Shown: in pieces, positions 18,411-28,383 of the stretch
How the letters are laid out: the number at the start of each line of letters is the position of its first letter
Position numbering within the stretch: position 1 is the first letter of the stretch
DNA from: Endozoicomonas montiporae CL-33
Lineage (GTDB): Bacteria > Pseudomonadota > Gammaproteobacteria > Pseudomonadales > Endozoicomonadaceae
Assembly: GCF_001583435.1 (NCBI RefSeq)
Contig: NZ_CP013251.1
Coordinates: 2,803,215-2,867,214 of the forward strand
DNA length: 64,000 bases
Direction: 5' to 3'
Program-made: the position numbers and the translations under genes
The notes under the pieces: model-generated
The model's database searches: none
What the model was told of the DNA's origin: nothing
What the model saw: only the letters and a program-made list of their open reading frames with translations

Positions 18411-18927
18411 AGATGGTGAATTACACGAACATCAGAGTGTAGTCTGGCAAAGCGATCTGATTCTGACGAATGAACACCGTGAAGCACTGGTTCCAAGATC
18501 ATTGCTTAAGATAGAAATGCAGAAAGAGTGGCAGGCAGATAAACAAAGGCTTGATCTCGCCGGACTTCGCAAGCTGCTTTATATTTTTCCTGATGATGAT
18601 TTGTCGGATATTGAATCTGAATTGGATCAGTTTGATGGTATTGCCATTGATTTCACCGTGTTTTTGGATGGCCGGGGCTTTTCCCATGCCAGATACCTGC
18701 GCGAGCATTGTGGTTATCAGGGCGAAATAAGAGCTGTGGGTGATGTGCTGGTGGATCAGCTGTTTTTCATGCAACGCTGCGGTTTCAGTAGCTTTCTACT
18801 CAAGGCGGATCAAAATACCGATGCAGCCTTTAAGGCACTGTCCAGCTTTTCACTCAGCTATCAGAATGCCAGTGATTCACGAAAAGCGCTGTATCTTGAG
18901 CGTGAAGCATGTCAGGTGCTTGCCTGA
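18391..18927 (+). CDS. DUF934 protein, sulfite-reductase partner
   Basis: 178 residues; DUF934 by its core IAIDFTVFLDGRGFSHARYLRE, then YQGEIRAVGDVLVDQLFFMQRCGFSSFLL. Its start overlaps the sulfite-reductase 3' end by 20 bp, so the two are co-translated. DUF934 genes nearly always sit beside this reductase and are thought to assist it; the biochemical role is not established. Confidence 0.9.
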   Translation: MDRKLLKDGELHEHQSVVWQSDLILTNEHREALVPRSLLKIEMQKEWQADKQRLDLAGLRKLLYIFPDDDLSDIESELDQFDGIAIDFTVFLDGRGFSHARYLREHCGYQGEIRAVGDVLVDQLFFMQRCGFSSFLLKADQNTDAAFKALSSFSLSYQNASDSRKALYLEREACQVLA

Positions 18928-19007
18928 CTGACGTTAGAAAAAGAATCAGATTCACAGGCTGCACAGTCACTGTGGGTCTGGTTCATTAAAAATCATTAAA
19001 TGCTTCG

Positions 19008-20731
19008 TTTATATAGTGCCTGTCAGAAAACCTCAGAAAATTCGCAGCGAATTCTGGCTGTCATGCACCCATCGCAGCTGAATTCTACTGTTATGGCAAG
19101 TAGAGGCTATTTTTTGTACTCAGCAGCGTGAAGTAAAAGCAAAAATGCCACTTCTGAAGCGTGCAAAACCCTCATGCCAGGCATGATAAAACAAAAACTG
19201 ACCGGTAGCTGGCTGAAAAGCTATTGACGATCTCTGGTCAGAAGAAGTTTGCCCAACCGTTTCAGATTGCCGGCAACAACAGCCAGTGCAACGTATCGCT
19301 TAAAGCCCTCAATGCCTTTATCCGGACACTTATCGAGGCCGTTGGATTCCAATGCATTTATATCCGACTCCACGGCTGAGTGTTTTCTTTTTGCCCGGAT
19401 AAATTCCAGATGGGTTTCACGCTTTTTGTCACTGGCTGACAGTCTGCCTTTCTTGGGCAGAACCGGACGTTCAAGAAGAGCTTCCAACTTCTCAAGATTG
19501 TCCGGGCTCCAGAAACCCTTGTCGTAGCTCACCTGATTCAATGCTGGAAACCGCTTTTTAGCATCTTCTGCCATAGGTACAGTAACCTGGTCGTCTGTTT
19601 GCTTTTGCATGACCTGATGATGCAAAGTAAAACCAAATTGATCCTGTAGCACGCAAACTCGTAGCCCCAGTTCTACCGGTGTACCGGCCTTGCCTTTGCT
19701 GATCCACTCGGTGTGTGGTTCAAAAATCGAGAATATCTTCTCGCTATGGGGAATCTGTTCGTGCTCAATAACTCGCCGGTAAATCAGAGCTATCTGGTGC
19801 TTGCCGTGAGCAATGTGGTATTTGAGATTTTCCAGCCTTGGTTCATCGGGTTGTTTCTTCACCAACAAAGACAAGGTCACTTCCGCCTTGTGCAGAACGG
19901 CGCTGCTGTACTTGATGTACTCAACATGAGCCATCTCAATATCGTGCTGTCGCAGGCGCTTTTTCAGCTCACAGGAAGCGCCGGAGTGTTTCAGGTTCCG
20001 CGCTTTGTGGTAACGCTTACGGTGTTGATTCTTGAGATATTCACGCTGGCGCCACCCCGGAAGCTGGTATTGTTCAGCAAGGGTTGATGCGGCAAGCATC
20101 GCTCAACAGGCTGATATCCGTAGGGAAGTGGACATCGGTTTTAACTACGAACGAATCGGCACGGCCATGTAACGGTTCGTCTTTTTTTTAACCAGCATAT
20201 GGCCTGCTGCCACGACGACCTGATTGATCTGATCGAGAATTTCAGGGGTGAAGTGGCTGATATTATCCTGCAATGTCTGTATATGGTAAGAGCGCGTACA
20301 GTAAGGACCGTGGCCAAGCATTTGTCTAAGAGAACCATGTTCATTGGCAAGCTCTCTCAGACGGTCGTAGTCGCAGTTAGTAACCAAACGAAGTGTGCCA
20401 AGCACCAGTATTTTCCAGAACTCCATACCGGGACGACCATTGTTCTGGTCAGTGGTGGTCATGGTATCGAGTACCTGAAAAACCTGATTACGCAGTTCGA
20501 TATTTGTCCATATGTGCTGTAAAGCCCGCAATAGCCGGGGAATATCGTCCCTCGATTTGGCGTCGAAGGTGATGGCAGAGATATCAATCTCTCCCAGCTG
20601 CATTTGTGGGTTGATGGTTTGGCGCATAAATTGAGAAAAACAGCCTGTTTTGGGAAATCTTCATGAACTATATGGGGCTGCAGGCTTCTGTATTCAAGTG
20701 CTTGAGGGTTTCCGGACAGGCACTATATAAA
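19008..20731 (-). mobile_element. Decayed ISNCY-type insertion sequence
   Basis: Inverted ends TTATATAGTGCCTGTC (left, from about 19009) and its complement at 20716-20730 bound a 1.7-kb element with a 5' and 3' noncoding margin. Its transposase is frameshifted. No direct repeat could be fixed because both flanks are AT-rich. Confidence 0.8.
19221..20627 (-). pseudogene. ISNCY-family transposase, two frameshifts
   Basis: The N-terminal part (20627-20145) reads FDAKSRDDIPRLLRALQHIW, GRPGMEFWKILVLG and LRQMLGHG, then breaks at a run of eight A's in ...LVKKK. The true frame continues DEPLHGRADSFVVKTDVHFP and breaks again at DISLLSDA; the C-terminal part (20099-19221) supplies the rest, with HTEWISKGKAGTPVELG, SYDKGFWS and SAVESDINALE. 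The two breaks leave no complete enzyme. Family by these motifs: ISNCY (IS1202-like). Confidence 0.82.
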
Positions 20732-20886
20732 ACAAACGTACTGTCTTATTTCTATTGAGATTTTTATCTCACAAGCCGAAGGCTACGTGTATACTGCATT
20801 TTATTTCGGCTTATTCGTAGTGATCGCTACCCTGCACTGTCTGTTTAAGTCATATTATTGATAATACGTTTTGCGGGCGATTATAA

Positions 20887-22059
20887 ATGGAAAGTGGTTC
20901 CCTGCTTTTTTCTTTCTTTCTTATTTTCAGTGGCGCAGCTGTGCTTGCCTCTGCAGCACTATTCACCCGGCAACCACTGATTGTTGCCTATATCGTTCTG
21001 GGTGCAGTATTCGGACCCTATGGTGCAGAGCTGGTCACCGACACTGGCTTGCTGAATGACATTGCCCATGTCGGCATTATTTTCCTGCTGTTTTTGCTTG
21101 GCCTGGATATGCAGCCAGCTCATCTGGCTCACCTGTTGAAAAAAACAGCAACGGTGGGTTTGTTAAGCTCGGCGGTGTTTGCTGCTGCCGGTTATCTTAT
21201 GGGATGCCTGTTTGGTTTTACCCAGACAGAAGCCATCATCTGTGGTGCCACCATGATGTTTTCCAGTACTATCATTGGCATCAAGCTGCTTCCGACAACG
21301 GTTTTGCACCACAAGCACACCGGTGAGCTACTGGTCAGCCTGTTGCTCCTGCAGGATTTAATGGCCATTCTGGTATTGCTGCTTCTTTATAACTTTGATG
21401 GCGGCTTCAGCAATAGCCGGTTTGATATCTTAATGGCAATGGCTGCCCTGCCCTTGCTGATCCTCTGTGCATTTCTTGCGGTTAAACTGCTGTTGTTACC
21501 ATTGATGGCAAAGTTCGACCGTTTTCACGAATACCTGTTTCTGCTGGCCATTGGCTGGTGTCTGGGTTTTGCCGAACTGGCGCATGCGCTGAACCTCTCC
21601 TACGAAATAGGAGCGTTTATTGCCGGTATCAGCATCGCAACCAGTCCTATCGCCCAATATATTGCGATTAACCTGAAGCCACTGCGTGATTTCTTTCTGG
21701 TATTGTTCTTTTTCTCAATCGGCGCCAGCTTTAACCTGAGCCTGTTGGGAGAAGTCTTTATTCCCGCACTGGCTATGAGTGTTGTCTGCATGGTGATGAA
21801 GCCGGGCATTTTTGGTCTGTTGCTTAAACGCGTCAGCGAAAAGAAATCTACAGCCTGGGAAGTTGGGTTTCGCCTGGGACAAACCAGCGAGTTTTCGATC
21901 CTGATTGCAGTTCTGGCTGCAGGGCAAATGCTGCTCGGGGAAATTGCCTCTCATGTTATTCAGGCAACGGCCATTATGACTCTGATTTTATCCTCCTATG
22001 TGGTGGTATTCCGGTTTGAATCGCCCATTGCCATCAACGAAAAGCTTAGAAGAGACTGA
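20887..22059 (+). CDS. CPA2 cation:proton antiporter, membrane domain only
   Basis: 390 residues with about 12 transmembrane helices: LIVAYIVLGAVFGPYGAEL, IIFLLFLLGLDMQ, LLLLQDLMAILVLL, SYEIGAFIAGISIA and LGQTSEFSILIAVLAAG. It matches the Na+/H+ or K+/H+ exchanger domain of KefB-like proteins but has no TrkA domain. The natural stop is followed by a good terminator, so the short form is genuine, not truncated. Substrate ion unknown. Confidence 0.87.
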   Translation: MESGSLLFSFFLIFSGAAVLASAALFTRQPLIVAYIVLGAVFGPYGAELVTDTGLLNDIAHVGIIFLLFLLGLDMQPAHLAHLLKKTATVGLLSSAVFAAAGYLMGCLFGFTQTEAIICGATMMFSSTIIGIKLLPTTVLHHKHTGELLVSLLLLQDLMAILVLLLLYNFDGGFSNSRFDILMAMAALPLLILCAFLAVKLLLLPLMAKFDRFHEYLFLLAIGWCLGFAELAHALNLSYEIGAFIAGISIATSPIAQYIAINLKPLRDFFLVLFFFSIGASFNLSLLGEVFIPALAMSVVCMVMKPGIFGLLLKRVSEKKSTAWEVGFRLGQTSEFSILIAVLAAGQMLLGEIASHVIQATAIMTLILSSYVVVFRFESPIAINEKLRRD

Positions 22060-22062
22060 AAA

Positions 22063-22086
22063 CCTCCGACAAAGCGGAGGTTTTTT
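22063..22086 (+). terminator. Intrinsic terminator of the antiporter gene
   Basis: CCTCCG, a six-base loop, CGGAGG and six T's, starting 4 bp after the stop codon: a textbook rho-independent terminator. Confidence 0.92.
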
Positions 22087-22101
22087 ATCAGATAAAACCA
22101 T

Positions 22102-22272
22102 TCAGGGGGCTAACAGACCGGGCCAACTGCTGTTATTGGTTGCTGCCGGATAGCCACTGTCGATTTGGTCATTTTCGATGCTATAGCGGATACACTGCTG
22201 ATTATTCAGAAAGAAGTAAGCTCGGTCGTTATTCCACATAAGGGCTGCTGTTATGTCTTTGGCATTTACCCC
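22102..22272 (-). pseudogene. C-terminal hemopexin-like repeat, remnant
   Basis: A minus-strand frame ending in TGA at 22102 encodes one hemopexin repeat: AKDITAALMWNNDRAYFF, then QCIRYSI, DSGYPAA and WPGL. These are the usual landmarks (AA-aromatic, YFF, RY, GYP, WPGL). Its upstream part is replaced by an IS5 remnant, whose transposase frame overlaps the junction around 22262-22272. Bacterial hemopexin-repeat proteins (photopexins) are secreted or surface proteins; only the last repeat survives here. Confidence 0.7.
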
Positions 22273-22883
22273 GTGGGCGCTTTGTGATTTCCAGCTCTCG
22301 TCTTGGCTTTCTCCGATAAAACCACTCTTCCAGATACCCTCTGTAACCGCAGTCTGCCCAAACCTTACGGATTTTCTTAAAGTGCTTGATCACACAGGCA
22401 AGCAATATCTCTCCAGAAAGGCTGTCACTGATAGAAGCTGAATGAACCCAAAGAACCAGAATCAGACCTAGCGTATCTACAACTATATGGCGCTTTCTAC
22501 CATTGATCTTCTTGCCTCCGTCATAACCCCGGCCCCCCTTTTACTGAGGTTTTTACACTCTGAGAATCAATGCTGGCAGCAGTTGGTTGAGCTAATTTGA
22601 CAACACTCAGCCTTACTTTGTCTCTCAAAGCGTCGTGTAATTTCTTCCAGGTTCCATCGAGCCGCCAGTTTCGGAAATAGGTGTAAACGGTTCCCCAAGG
22701 CGGGAAGTCAGAAGGCAACTGTCGCCACTGACAGCCTGTTTTATCAACATAGATAATCGCATCCAGAATGTGTCGATAAGCCCACTCTCTGGGTCTGCCA
22801 TTTTTGGGTTGGTCATATCCCGGATCGGGGAAGAAGGGCTGAATGACTTTCCACTGGTCATCAGTCAAATCTGAGGGGTACAT
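22262..22883 (-). pseudogene. IS5-family transposase, frameshifted and truncated
   Basis: It opens MYPSDLTDDQWKVIQPFFP, with GRPREWAYRHILDAIIYVDK, CQWRQLPSDFPPWGTVYTYF and AASIDSQSVKTSVKGG. An extra C in the G/C run at about 22530-22541 gives PGL-stop where RGYDGGKKI is expected. The shifted frame continues RHIVVDTLGLILVLWVHSAS, VWADCGYRGYLEEW and ELEITKRPRG before homology is lost. Not functional. Confidence 0.88.
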
Positions 22884-22976
22884 GGAGAACCCTCCATCAA
22901 AGAAACTCTATGAAGGGTAATACATTGTGTACGAATTTTCTTGAGTCAGTGGTCTATAGCTTTTGAAACAGCCTCT
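22262..22976 (-). mobile_element. Truncated IS5-family element
   Basis: The 5' end of the element is near 22976, where GAGGCTGTTTCAAAAG (minus strand) resembles IS5 ends. The other end is lost at about 22262, where transposase homology stops and a hemopexin repeat begins, so an adjacent deletion is likely. Confidence 0.75.
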
Positions 22977-23022
22977 AAGGAAAGGAGAGCCATTATTAAA
23001 TGGCTCTAAAAAAAGAATGGAG

Positions 23023-24084
23023 TCAGTGAACCCGGTCTGCTGAAAGCCTTTCCCACCATTTGAGTAATGTTGTGTCCACGGCATGATGAGCCGCCAGACC
23101 CAGCTTTTCGGGAAGACCTTTCTTCATGGTGTAAGCCACATGAATAATATCGGCGCTGTCTACCTGGTCATAGATGTACTGGTCACTGGTTTTGATTTCG
23201 TCCACAAGGTTTTTCTCGATGGCTTTTTGTCCATACCAGATTTCACCCGTTGCGACCTCTTCGATAGTGACCTGTTCCCGTGCTGATTGGACAAAGTCCT
23301 TAAACAGCTGATGGGTGTCTTCCATATCCTGCTTGAATTTTTCCCTGCCCTTCTCGGTGTTTTCACCCAAAACTGTCAGGGTACGCTTATATTCACCGGC
23401 GGTGTGTAGCTCGATATCGACATCGTGCTTTTTAAGTAGCTTATTCAGGTTTGGCAGTTGTGCCATCACTCCAATAGAACCAATAACCGCAAAAGGTGCT
23501 GCCAGTATTTTATCGGCAGTGCAAGCCATCATATAGCCACCACTGGCGGCCACTTTATCAACCGCAATGGTCAGCTTGATGCCTTTGTCACGAATACGCT
23601 GTAACTGGGAAGAAGCCAGACCGTAGGAATGCACCAGCCCTCCTCCACTTTCCAGACGTACAAGAACTTCGTCTTCTTTTCTGGCAATACCCAGAACAGC
23701 CGTAATTTCTTCACGCAGAGAAGAGGTAGCTGAGGCTTTTATATCACCCTGAAAGTCCAAAACATAAAGACGTGGACGTGTTTCTTTCTCCTCTTTGTCT
23801 TTTGATTTCTTTTTAGCAGCTTTATCCGCTTTATCTTGCTTCTTTTTATCTTTTGCCTGTTGTTTTAACTCGTCTGCAGTCAGCAGTGAGTGCTCCAAGC
23901 CTTCCCGGAGTTCCTTGTAATGATCGTTCAGTTTATCGATTTCAAGATGTCCCTTTCTGGCTTTTTTTGCCTTTGAACCAGCAGCTGTGAACACTACCAC
24001 CACGACGACCAGTGCAACGATGACCGTTAATGCCTTGGCCAGAAATAAACCGTATTCTGCCAGATACTCCAAGTGAGCCTCCAT
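23023..24084 (-). CDS. sohB: Inner-membrane serine protease SohB
   Basis: 353 residues. One N-terminal membrane helix (about 13-35), a charged Lys-rich stretch (about 55-105), then a Clp-fold protease domain. The serine nucleophile lies in VAASGGYMMACTADKI and the catalytic lysine in TAGEYKRTLTVLGEN, the Ser-Lys pair of SppA/SohB peptidases. The active site is expected in the periplasm, where it would cut signal peptides or misfolded proteins. Usual length for SohB. Confidence 0.92.
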   Translation of the reverse strand: MEAHLEYLAEYGLFLAKALTVIVALVVVVVVFTAAGSKAKKARKGHLEIDKLNDHYKELREGLEHSLLTADELKQQAKDKKKQDKADKAAKKKSKDKEEKETRPRLYVLDFQGDIKASATSSLREEITAVLGIARKEDEVLVRLESGGGLVHSYGLASSQLQRIRDKGIKLTIAVDKVAASGGYMMACTADKILAAPFAVIGSIGVMAQLPNLNKLLKKHDVDIELHTAGEYKRTLTVLGENTEKGREKFKQDMEDTHQLFKDFVQSAREQVTIEEVATGEIWYGQKAIEKNLVDEIKTSDQYIYDQVDSADIIHVAYTMKKGLPEKLGLAAHHAVDTTLLKWWERLSADRVH

Positions 24085-24273
24085 TCAGTAACTATTTTCA
24101 CAGTGGCATAGCATAACTGATTTGGCGGTTGTCTACCTGATAAATGGAATGGCAAAAACGGTTTGACCTTTGCCCGATCGCTTATAGCGGACTGATTAAC
24201 AATCAGTCCATCGTTATTACTTAGTGCTTCCGATTGAACTCAGAGGTTTTTGTTATTTTATTAAAGATCTGAA

Positions 24274-25062
24274 TTATGATTGTATAAAATAATTGATTAA
24301 TTTTCGGGCTATGGTGAAGCCCGGAGGGATGTCCGGCAGGTTGTCGATATGGAACCAGTCGCCGTCAGAAAGTTCTTTTGAATCCAGAAGAATGTCACCG
24401 GACTCATATTCCGCATGAAAGCCCAGCATCAAGGAATGAGGAAATGGCCAGTTCTGGCTGAATCGGTACTCGGGATTTTTTACCTTAATGCCTGTCTCTT
24501 CCATAACCTCCCTGATCACACCTTCTTCTGCACTTTCGCCCGGTTCAATAAAACCCGCAACGGTTGTAAACACCGGATTATCTCGTACATGCCGATTGTG
24601 CATCACCAGCAATACTTCATCTCCACGGTGAACCAGCACAATGATGCAAGGTGAAATCCTTGGATAATAATGAGCACTGCAACGATTACAGACCATAGCC
24701 CACTCCCCTGCCTTTCCATCGCACCGGCTACCGCAACGACCACAAAACCGGTGGTCCCTTTCAGCTGTCAGAATCTGCAGTCCATGACTCAACAACAGGG
24801 TTAAGCCCTCATGCTGCAGAGAGAGAATTGACCGAAGAGGCGTCTGATCCGCCGAGGGAATATCCTTCTGATAAGTAACAGCAACGGGCTTGTCGTCGAA
24901 ATACCCTATCACCACCTGATCAGAATCTTTAAAAAGTCGGTTGTCTGTCCAAAGCCACTGGTCAGGCTCGGAGTGAAAGACACAGCCTTTACCTACGACC
25001 AGCCAGAGTTCCGGTTCGAGGCCAGAGTCACGTCCCATAAGAGGTTTGTACATTTGAGTCAT
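24274..25062 (-). CDS. nudC: NADH pyrophosphatase
   Basis: 262 residues. A four-cysteine zinc site (CGRCGS and CNRCSAHYYP) precedes the Nudix domain with box GFIEPGESAEEGVIREVMEE and the NudC-specific SQNWPFPHSLMLGF. The enzyme hydrolyses NAD(H) and removes NAD caps from RNA in the cytoplasm. Length and motifs are complete. Confidence 0.95.
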   Translation of the reverse strand: MTQMYKPLMGRDSGLEPELWLVVGKGCVFHSEPDQWLWTDNRLFKDSDQVVIGYFDDKPVAVTYQKDIPSADQTPLRSILSLQHEGLTLLLSHGLQILTAERDHRFCGRCGSRCDGKAGEWAMVCNRCSAHYYPRISPCIIVLVHRGDEVLLVMHNRHVRDNPVFTTVAGFIEPGESAEEGVIREVMEETGIKVKNPEYRFSQNWPFPHSLMLGFHAEYESGDILLDSKELSDGDWFHIDNLPDIPPGFTIARKLINYFIQS

Positions 25063-25195
25063 AAAAAGCCGTCAATCAATATCAAACACCAACAGGTGCA
25101 AAAACCTGTTTTAAACAGCATTTCATATTTAGCGGGTTCTGAGTAGACAGACCAGATACTTTTTGAGTTATCTGATGGTTAATAAGAGTTTAATG

Positions 25196-25887
25196 AATCG
25201 GGATAGGGTGGAGCCTCGCGGCTCCACTCCTCCCACAACACCCAGCGTACGGGTCCGTACTGGGCGTTTCGGTTAGTTAAGCGTCTACCATCAGCACAAA
25301 CATGACAATGGAAGGGTCAGTGATACAAGACATATGACTCACACCACCCGCCGGGCTTTTGTAATCCTGTAATGCCGATATAGTCTCAGCTCTTATGACC
25401 TTGCAGCTTTCGGTTCCGCCGTCACCGCTTGGCATGAGCACCAGTGTTTGCTGGCCTTTGTCTGCGTCCGATATATCGAGAAACAGAAACTAATCACCGC
25501 TCTAACCGTTCAGGCCTTCACTGACTTCGCCAGCTACTATGCCGTCTGCTGACTTCTGTATGGCGATCAGGACATCTTACGATGACCTCAGTCTGAAATA
25601 TCAGACACCAGACAGACCTCCCGAGGTAAGTTACACCGCCTTCCCTGCACAACTGCCGGATTTACTGTCCGAGTGTCCGGATGAGTATGGGACTTCGTCA
25701 TCACATGCTGACTCGTCCTCACGCAGACAGCCTCATATCCGATTTCTATTCGTCAGCTCGCAGTTTTGCTCCACACTGCCTTCAGTCTGCACCTCGCGAT
25801 ACAAACCTTGTGCTTCGCTAGCCCTTCGCCCTCATCTGGCTGGGCAGGGGACTTTCACCCCCAAGCTGTGCAACATGCTCGGCACAC
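25196..25887. repeat. Noncoding repeated element of unknown type
   Basis: This 0.7-kb stretch between nudC and dnaQ has no credible gene. It begins near GGGTGGAGCC, has a strong hairpin at about 25245-25270 (CCCAGCGTACGG and CCGTACTGGG around GT), and ends with a 71-bp segment (25817-25887) that recurs almost exactly at 40312-40381. A plus-strand frame at 25539-25982 is compositionally odd and dismissed. It resembles trailing sequences seen behind group II intron or IS genes in related bacteria, but I cannot assign it. Confidence 0.55.
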
Positions 25888-25893
25888 ATGAAA

Positions 25894-25917
25894 GCCCCGT
25901 ACCGAGAGGTACGGGGC
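25894..25917 (-). terminator. Terminator of dnaQ
   Basis: GCCCCGTACC and GGTACGGGGC form a 10-bp perfect stem with a GAGA loop, 9 bp beyond the dnaQ stop on the minus strand, followed by TTTC. Confidence 0.8.
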
Positions 25918-25926
25918 AAAGAAAGG

Positions 25927-26619
25927 TTAAAGCAATGAAATATCCTGTCCGATTTTCTCCTGCTTTTCCCGATGCAGTTTGAGTTCATCGTCAGACGCTT
26001 TGATCACACGGGTCAGAGTCCGCCCTTCAGGCAGACGACGGATGGTTGAACCATCCACATCATCACCACCAATTCCGCCCAGCAGCAATGACGTCTGCCC
26101 GCCGGTCATCGCCAGATAGACTTCAGCCAGTATTTCAGAGTCAAGCAGTGCGCCGTGAAAAACCCGGGAAGAGTTATCAATAAAATAACGCTTACACAGG
26201 GCATCCAGATTGTTCTTCTGACCCGGATGCTTTTTCCGGGCCAGTTCCAGACTGTCTGTAATAGAACAGTAGTCTTCTACTTTGCCTAATCCGCGTCTGA
26301 GCAACTTGAGCTCATGGTTCAGGAAGTTAACGTCAAAGGTCGCGTTATGGGCGATCATTTCCGAATCTTTGACGAACGCCAGAAAGTCATCGGCAACTTC
26401 ATTGAACAACGGTTTATCTTTTACAAACTCGTTGGTAATACCGTGTACGGCAATAACCTCGGCATCCATTTCCCTTTCAGGGTTAATGTACACATGAAAT
26501 GTGTTACCGGTCAGCTTACGGTCGATCATTTCGACACAACCGATTTCGACGATACGGTGTCCACTTTTCGGGTCAATACCCGTGGTTTCCGTATCCATTA
26601 CAATTTGTCTTGTAGCCAC
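25927..26619 (-). CDS. dnaQ: DNA polymerase III epsilon subunit
   Basis: About 230 residues from the GTG at 26619, chosen because GAGGG lies a few bases before it and homology starts there (ATRQIVMDTETTGID); a longer frame to 26649 adds only ten residues. DEDDh exonuclease motifs: DTETTG, HNATFDVNFLNHEL, and HGALLDSEIL. The C-terminal tail binds the polymerase alpha subunit. It proofreads replication errors. The gene follows rnhA as in E. coli, but with a small inverted-repeat element in between. Confidence 0.95.
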   Translation of the reverse strand: MATRQIVMDTETTGIDPKSGHRIVEIGCVEMIDRKLTGNTFHVYINPEREMDAEVIAVHGITNEFVKDKPLFNEVADDFLAFVKDSEMIAHNATFDVNFLNHELKLLRRGLGKVEDYCSITDSLELARKKHPGQKNNLDALCKRYFIDNSSRVFHGALLDSEILAEVYLAMTGGQTSLLLGGIGGDDVDGSTIRRLPEGRTLTRVIKASDDELKLHREKQEKIGQDISLL

Positions 26620-26635
26620 TTTTGAGCCCTCAAGT

Positions 26636-26797
26636 AATACCAACTCCACCTTCTAAACATTAATTGCGCAGCCATTATGAATCACGGGAGCTGCGTTGGA
26701 CCTCCTCGCAATAGCTCGCTATTACTCGTCGTTCCGCCTTGTCCCGCGATCCAGAATGACTTGCTCATGGTAATGTTTAGAAAGCGGAATTGGTATA
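26636..26797. repeat. MITE-like element between rnhA and dnaQ
   Basis: About 162 bp with 27-bp imperfect terminal inverted repeats: left AATACCAACTCCACCTTCTA (26636 on) and right, on the other strand, TATACCAATTCCGCTTTCTA (26797 down), both ending AACATTA. The interior has no gene. It sits immediately upstream of the dnaQ ribosome site, where it could affect dnaQ transcription. Confidence 0.7.
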
Positions 26798-26815
26798 AAT
26801 CCTCAAACCGTCAGT

Positions 26816-27274
26816 TCATTGATGGTCTGACGACTGATTCTTTATTTCTTCAGCACCGCGACAGGCCAGTTCATCAGCCATTTCATTCTCGCGATGACCC
26901 GCATGCCCCTTGACCCATTGCCAGTCCACCTCGTGGCGCTGGTTCTGTTCATCAAGACGTTGCCATAAATCCTGATTCTTAACCGGTTTACCCGCTGCTG
27001 TTTTCCAGTTTTTGCGTTTCCAGCCATCAATCCACTTGGTAATACCATCGCGTACATAGATCGAATCGGTGGTAATTCTCACCTTACAGGGTCGTGTCAG
27101 GGTTTCCAGCCCGACAATGGCTGCCATCAGCTCCATACGATTATTGGTGGTATTGGCTTCACCACCATACAGACCTTTCTCAGCACTTCCATAACGGAGT
27201 AGTACACCCCAGCCACCAGGGCCCGGATTGCCTTTACAGGCACCGTCAGTAAACAGCTCAACGAGCTTACTCAA
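26816..27274 (-). CDS. rnhA: Ribonuclease HI
   Basis: 152 residues from a TTG at 27274, placed by a GGAGA site and by homology ([20 protein letters not shown]). Catalytic residues are in place: Asp in FTDGAC, Glu in NNRMELMAA, Asp in ITTDSIYV and Asp in NEMADELA. It cleaves RNA in RNA-DNA hybrids. The TTG overlaps the TGA of the upstream methyltransferase gene (TTGA), so the two are translationally coupled. Confidence 0.95.
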   Translation of the reverse strand: MSKLVELFTDGACKGNPGPGGWGVLLRYGSAEKGLYGGEANTTNNRMELMAAIVGLETLTRPCKVRITTDSIYVRDGITKWIDGWKRKNWKTAAGKPVKNQDLWQRLDEQNQRHEVDWQWVKGHAGHRENEMADELACRGAEEIKNQSSDHQ

Positions 27275-28116
27275 ACTTTGTCTCCAGAATTTTCTCCAGA
27301 AAATTGAACAGGACACCGGATACAGGAACTCGTGCCAGCAATAGGCCGTCCGCTGAAACCACGCCTGACGCCGGACCATGATGGTCGAACCGGCGTCATA
27401 CCCGGTGTCTCCTGAGTGGCCACCATCAAATAAAATCCGCCAATGGGAAGCTTCCACTGCCGACAACGTTGCTCAACCAGCTCGCGGGTCAAACCTTTTG
27501 AGCAACGATCCAGCGGGTGCATGTAAGCCCCATAGCTGATCTTTTCAATACTAAAGCCTAACAATGTTAACCAGTCCCGCATACGCCCCGGGCTGATCAT
27601 GTGCGCGCCATGAAACAGTCGCCGGTGCTTTGGCGAAACCCAGCGCCAGTAATTCACAAGGCTTTTGGGGTTAAAACCAATAATCAGCAGTTTGCCGCCG
27701 GGGATGATCGTTCGTGCCGCTTCACTGAGCAGACGATGCGGGCGTTCAGAAAATTCGACTACATGATGCAGTAATACCAGGTCAAGACTGCCGGGGGTAA
27801 TTGGCCAGTGGAGCGGATCGGAGATCACAAGACTGTCACAGTCTGAACATCCGGCCTGATCCAGCACGCGGGTTAACGCCATGGACGGATTCAGTAGGTT
27901 AATATGACTGACCTGACTGGAGTCCAGCAAACCCTCCCCGGGGGCAATGGTCATCTGGCAGGCATGATACCCGAAAATATAATGCAGCTCCTGCTCAAGC
28001 TGTCGCCTTTCTATCTTGAGCAGATAATCTCCCTCGCCACTTTGCAGCCAACGATGCAGTGCCAATAACCGTTCATTAAAGCTTGTTTTTTCTGCACGTC
28101 TTAACCAAAGCATCAA
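27271..28116 (-). CDS. SAM-dependent methyltransferase, YafS-like
   Basis: 281 residues. A class I methyltransferase fold is suggested by [22 protein letters not shown] and [17 protein letters not shown]. The usual glycine-rich motif I is weak. Its place between gloB and rnhA is that of E. coli yafS. Substrate unknown. Its stop overlaps the rnhA start. The C-terminal 40 residues are Pro/Gly/Ser-rich and may be disordered. Confidence 0.85.
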   Translation of the reverse strand: MMLWLRRAEKTSFNERLLALHRWLQSGEGDYLLKIERRQLEQELHYIFGYHACQMTIAPGEGLLDSSQVSHINLLNPSMALTRVLDQAGCSDCDSLVISDPLHWPITPGSLDLVLLHHVVEFSERPHRLLSEAARTIIPGGKLLIIGFNPKSLVNYWRWVSPKHRRLFHGAHMISPGRMRDWLTLLGFSIEKISYGAYMHPLDRCSKGLTRELVEQRCRQWKLPIGGFYLMVATQETPGMTPVRPSWSGVRRGFSGRPIAGTSSCIRCPVQFSGENSGDKV

Positions 28117-28383
28117 GCATCATCCATTATCCATTATCCATACAGAGGAACATCCCACTACCGCTTCTACCCGCAGACAGTTTGACCAGTATGCATCCAC
28201 ACCCGTCGTTAGTCACTGACCAGACAAAAAATTACATGATTACAGAAAAAATTACATGCTACCGGTCATGGTCACAGGTACACTAGGCAATTAACGACGT
28301 TTTTACTGACACTACTCACTTAAACTTAATCAGTCACCTGCCACTCACTAAACTGAATAAGTACACAGCTACAACAGACTGTA

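Noticed and set aside
20145..20627. Programmed frameshift at the A8 run of the ISNCY transposase
   Set aside because: A second, unrelated break follows about 80 bp later, so decay is the simpler reading.
25539..25982. 147-residue plus-strand frame near dnaQ
   Set aside because: It runs through a hairpin-rich repeated element into the dnaQ 3' end and has biased composition with no ribosome site.
25063..26650. tRNA gene beside dnaQ, as in E. coli (aspV)
   Set aside because: No cloverleaf or tRNA-like conserved sequence was found.
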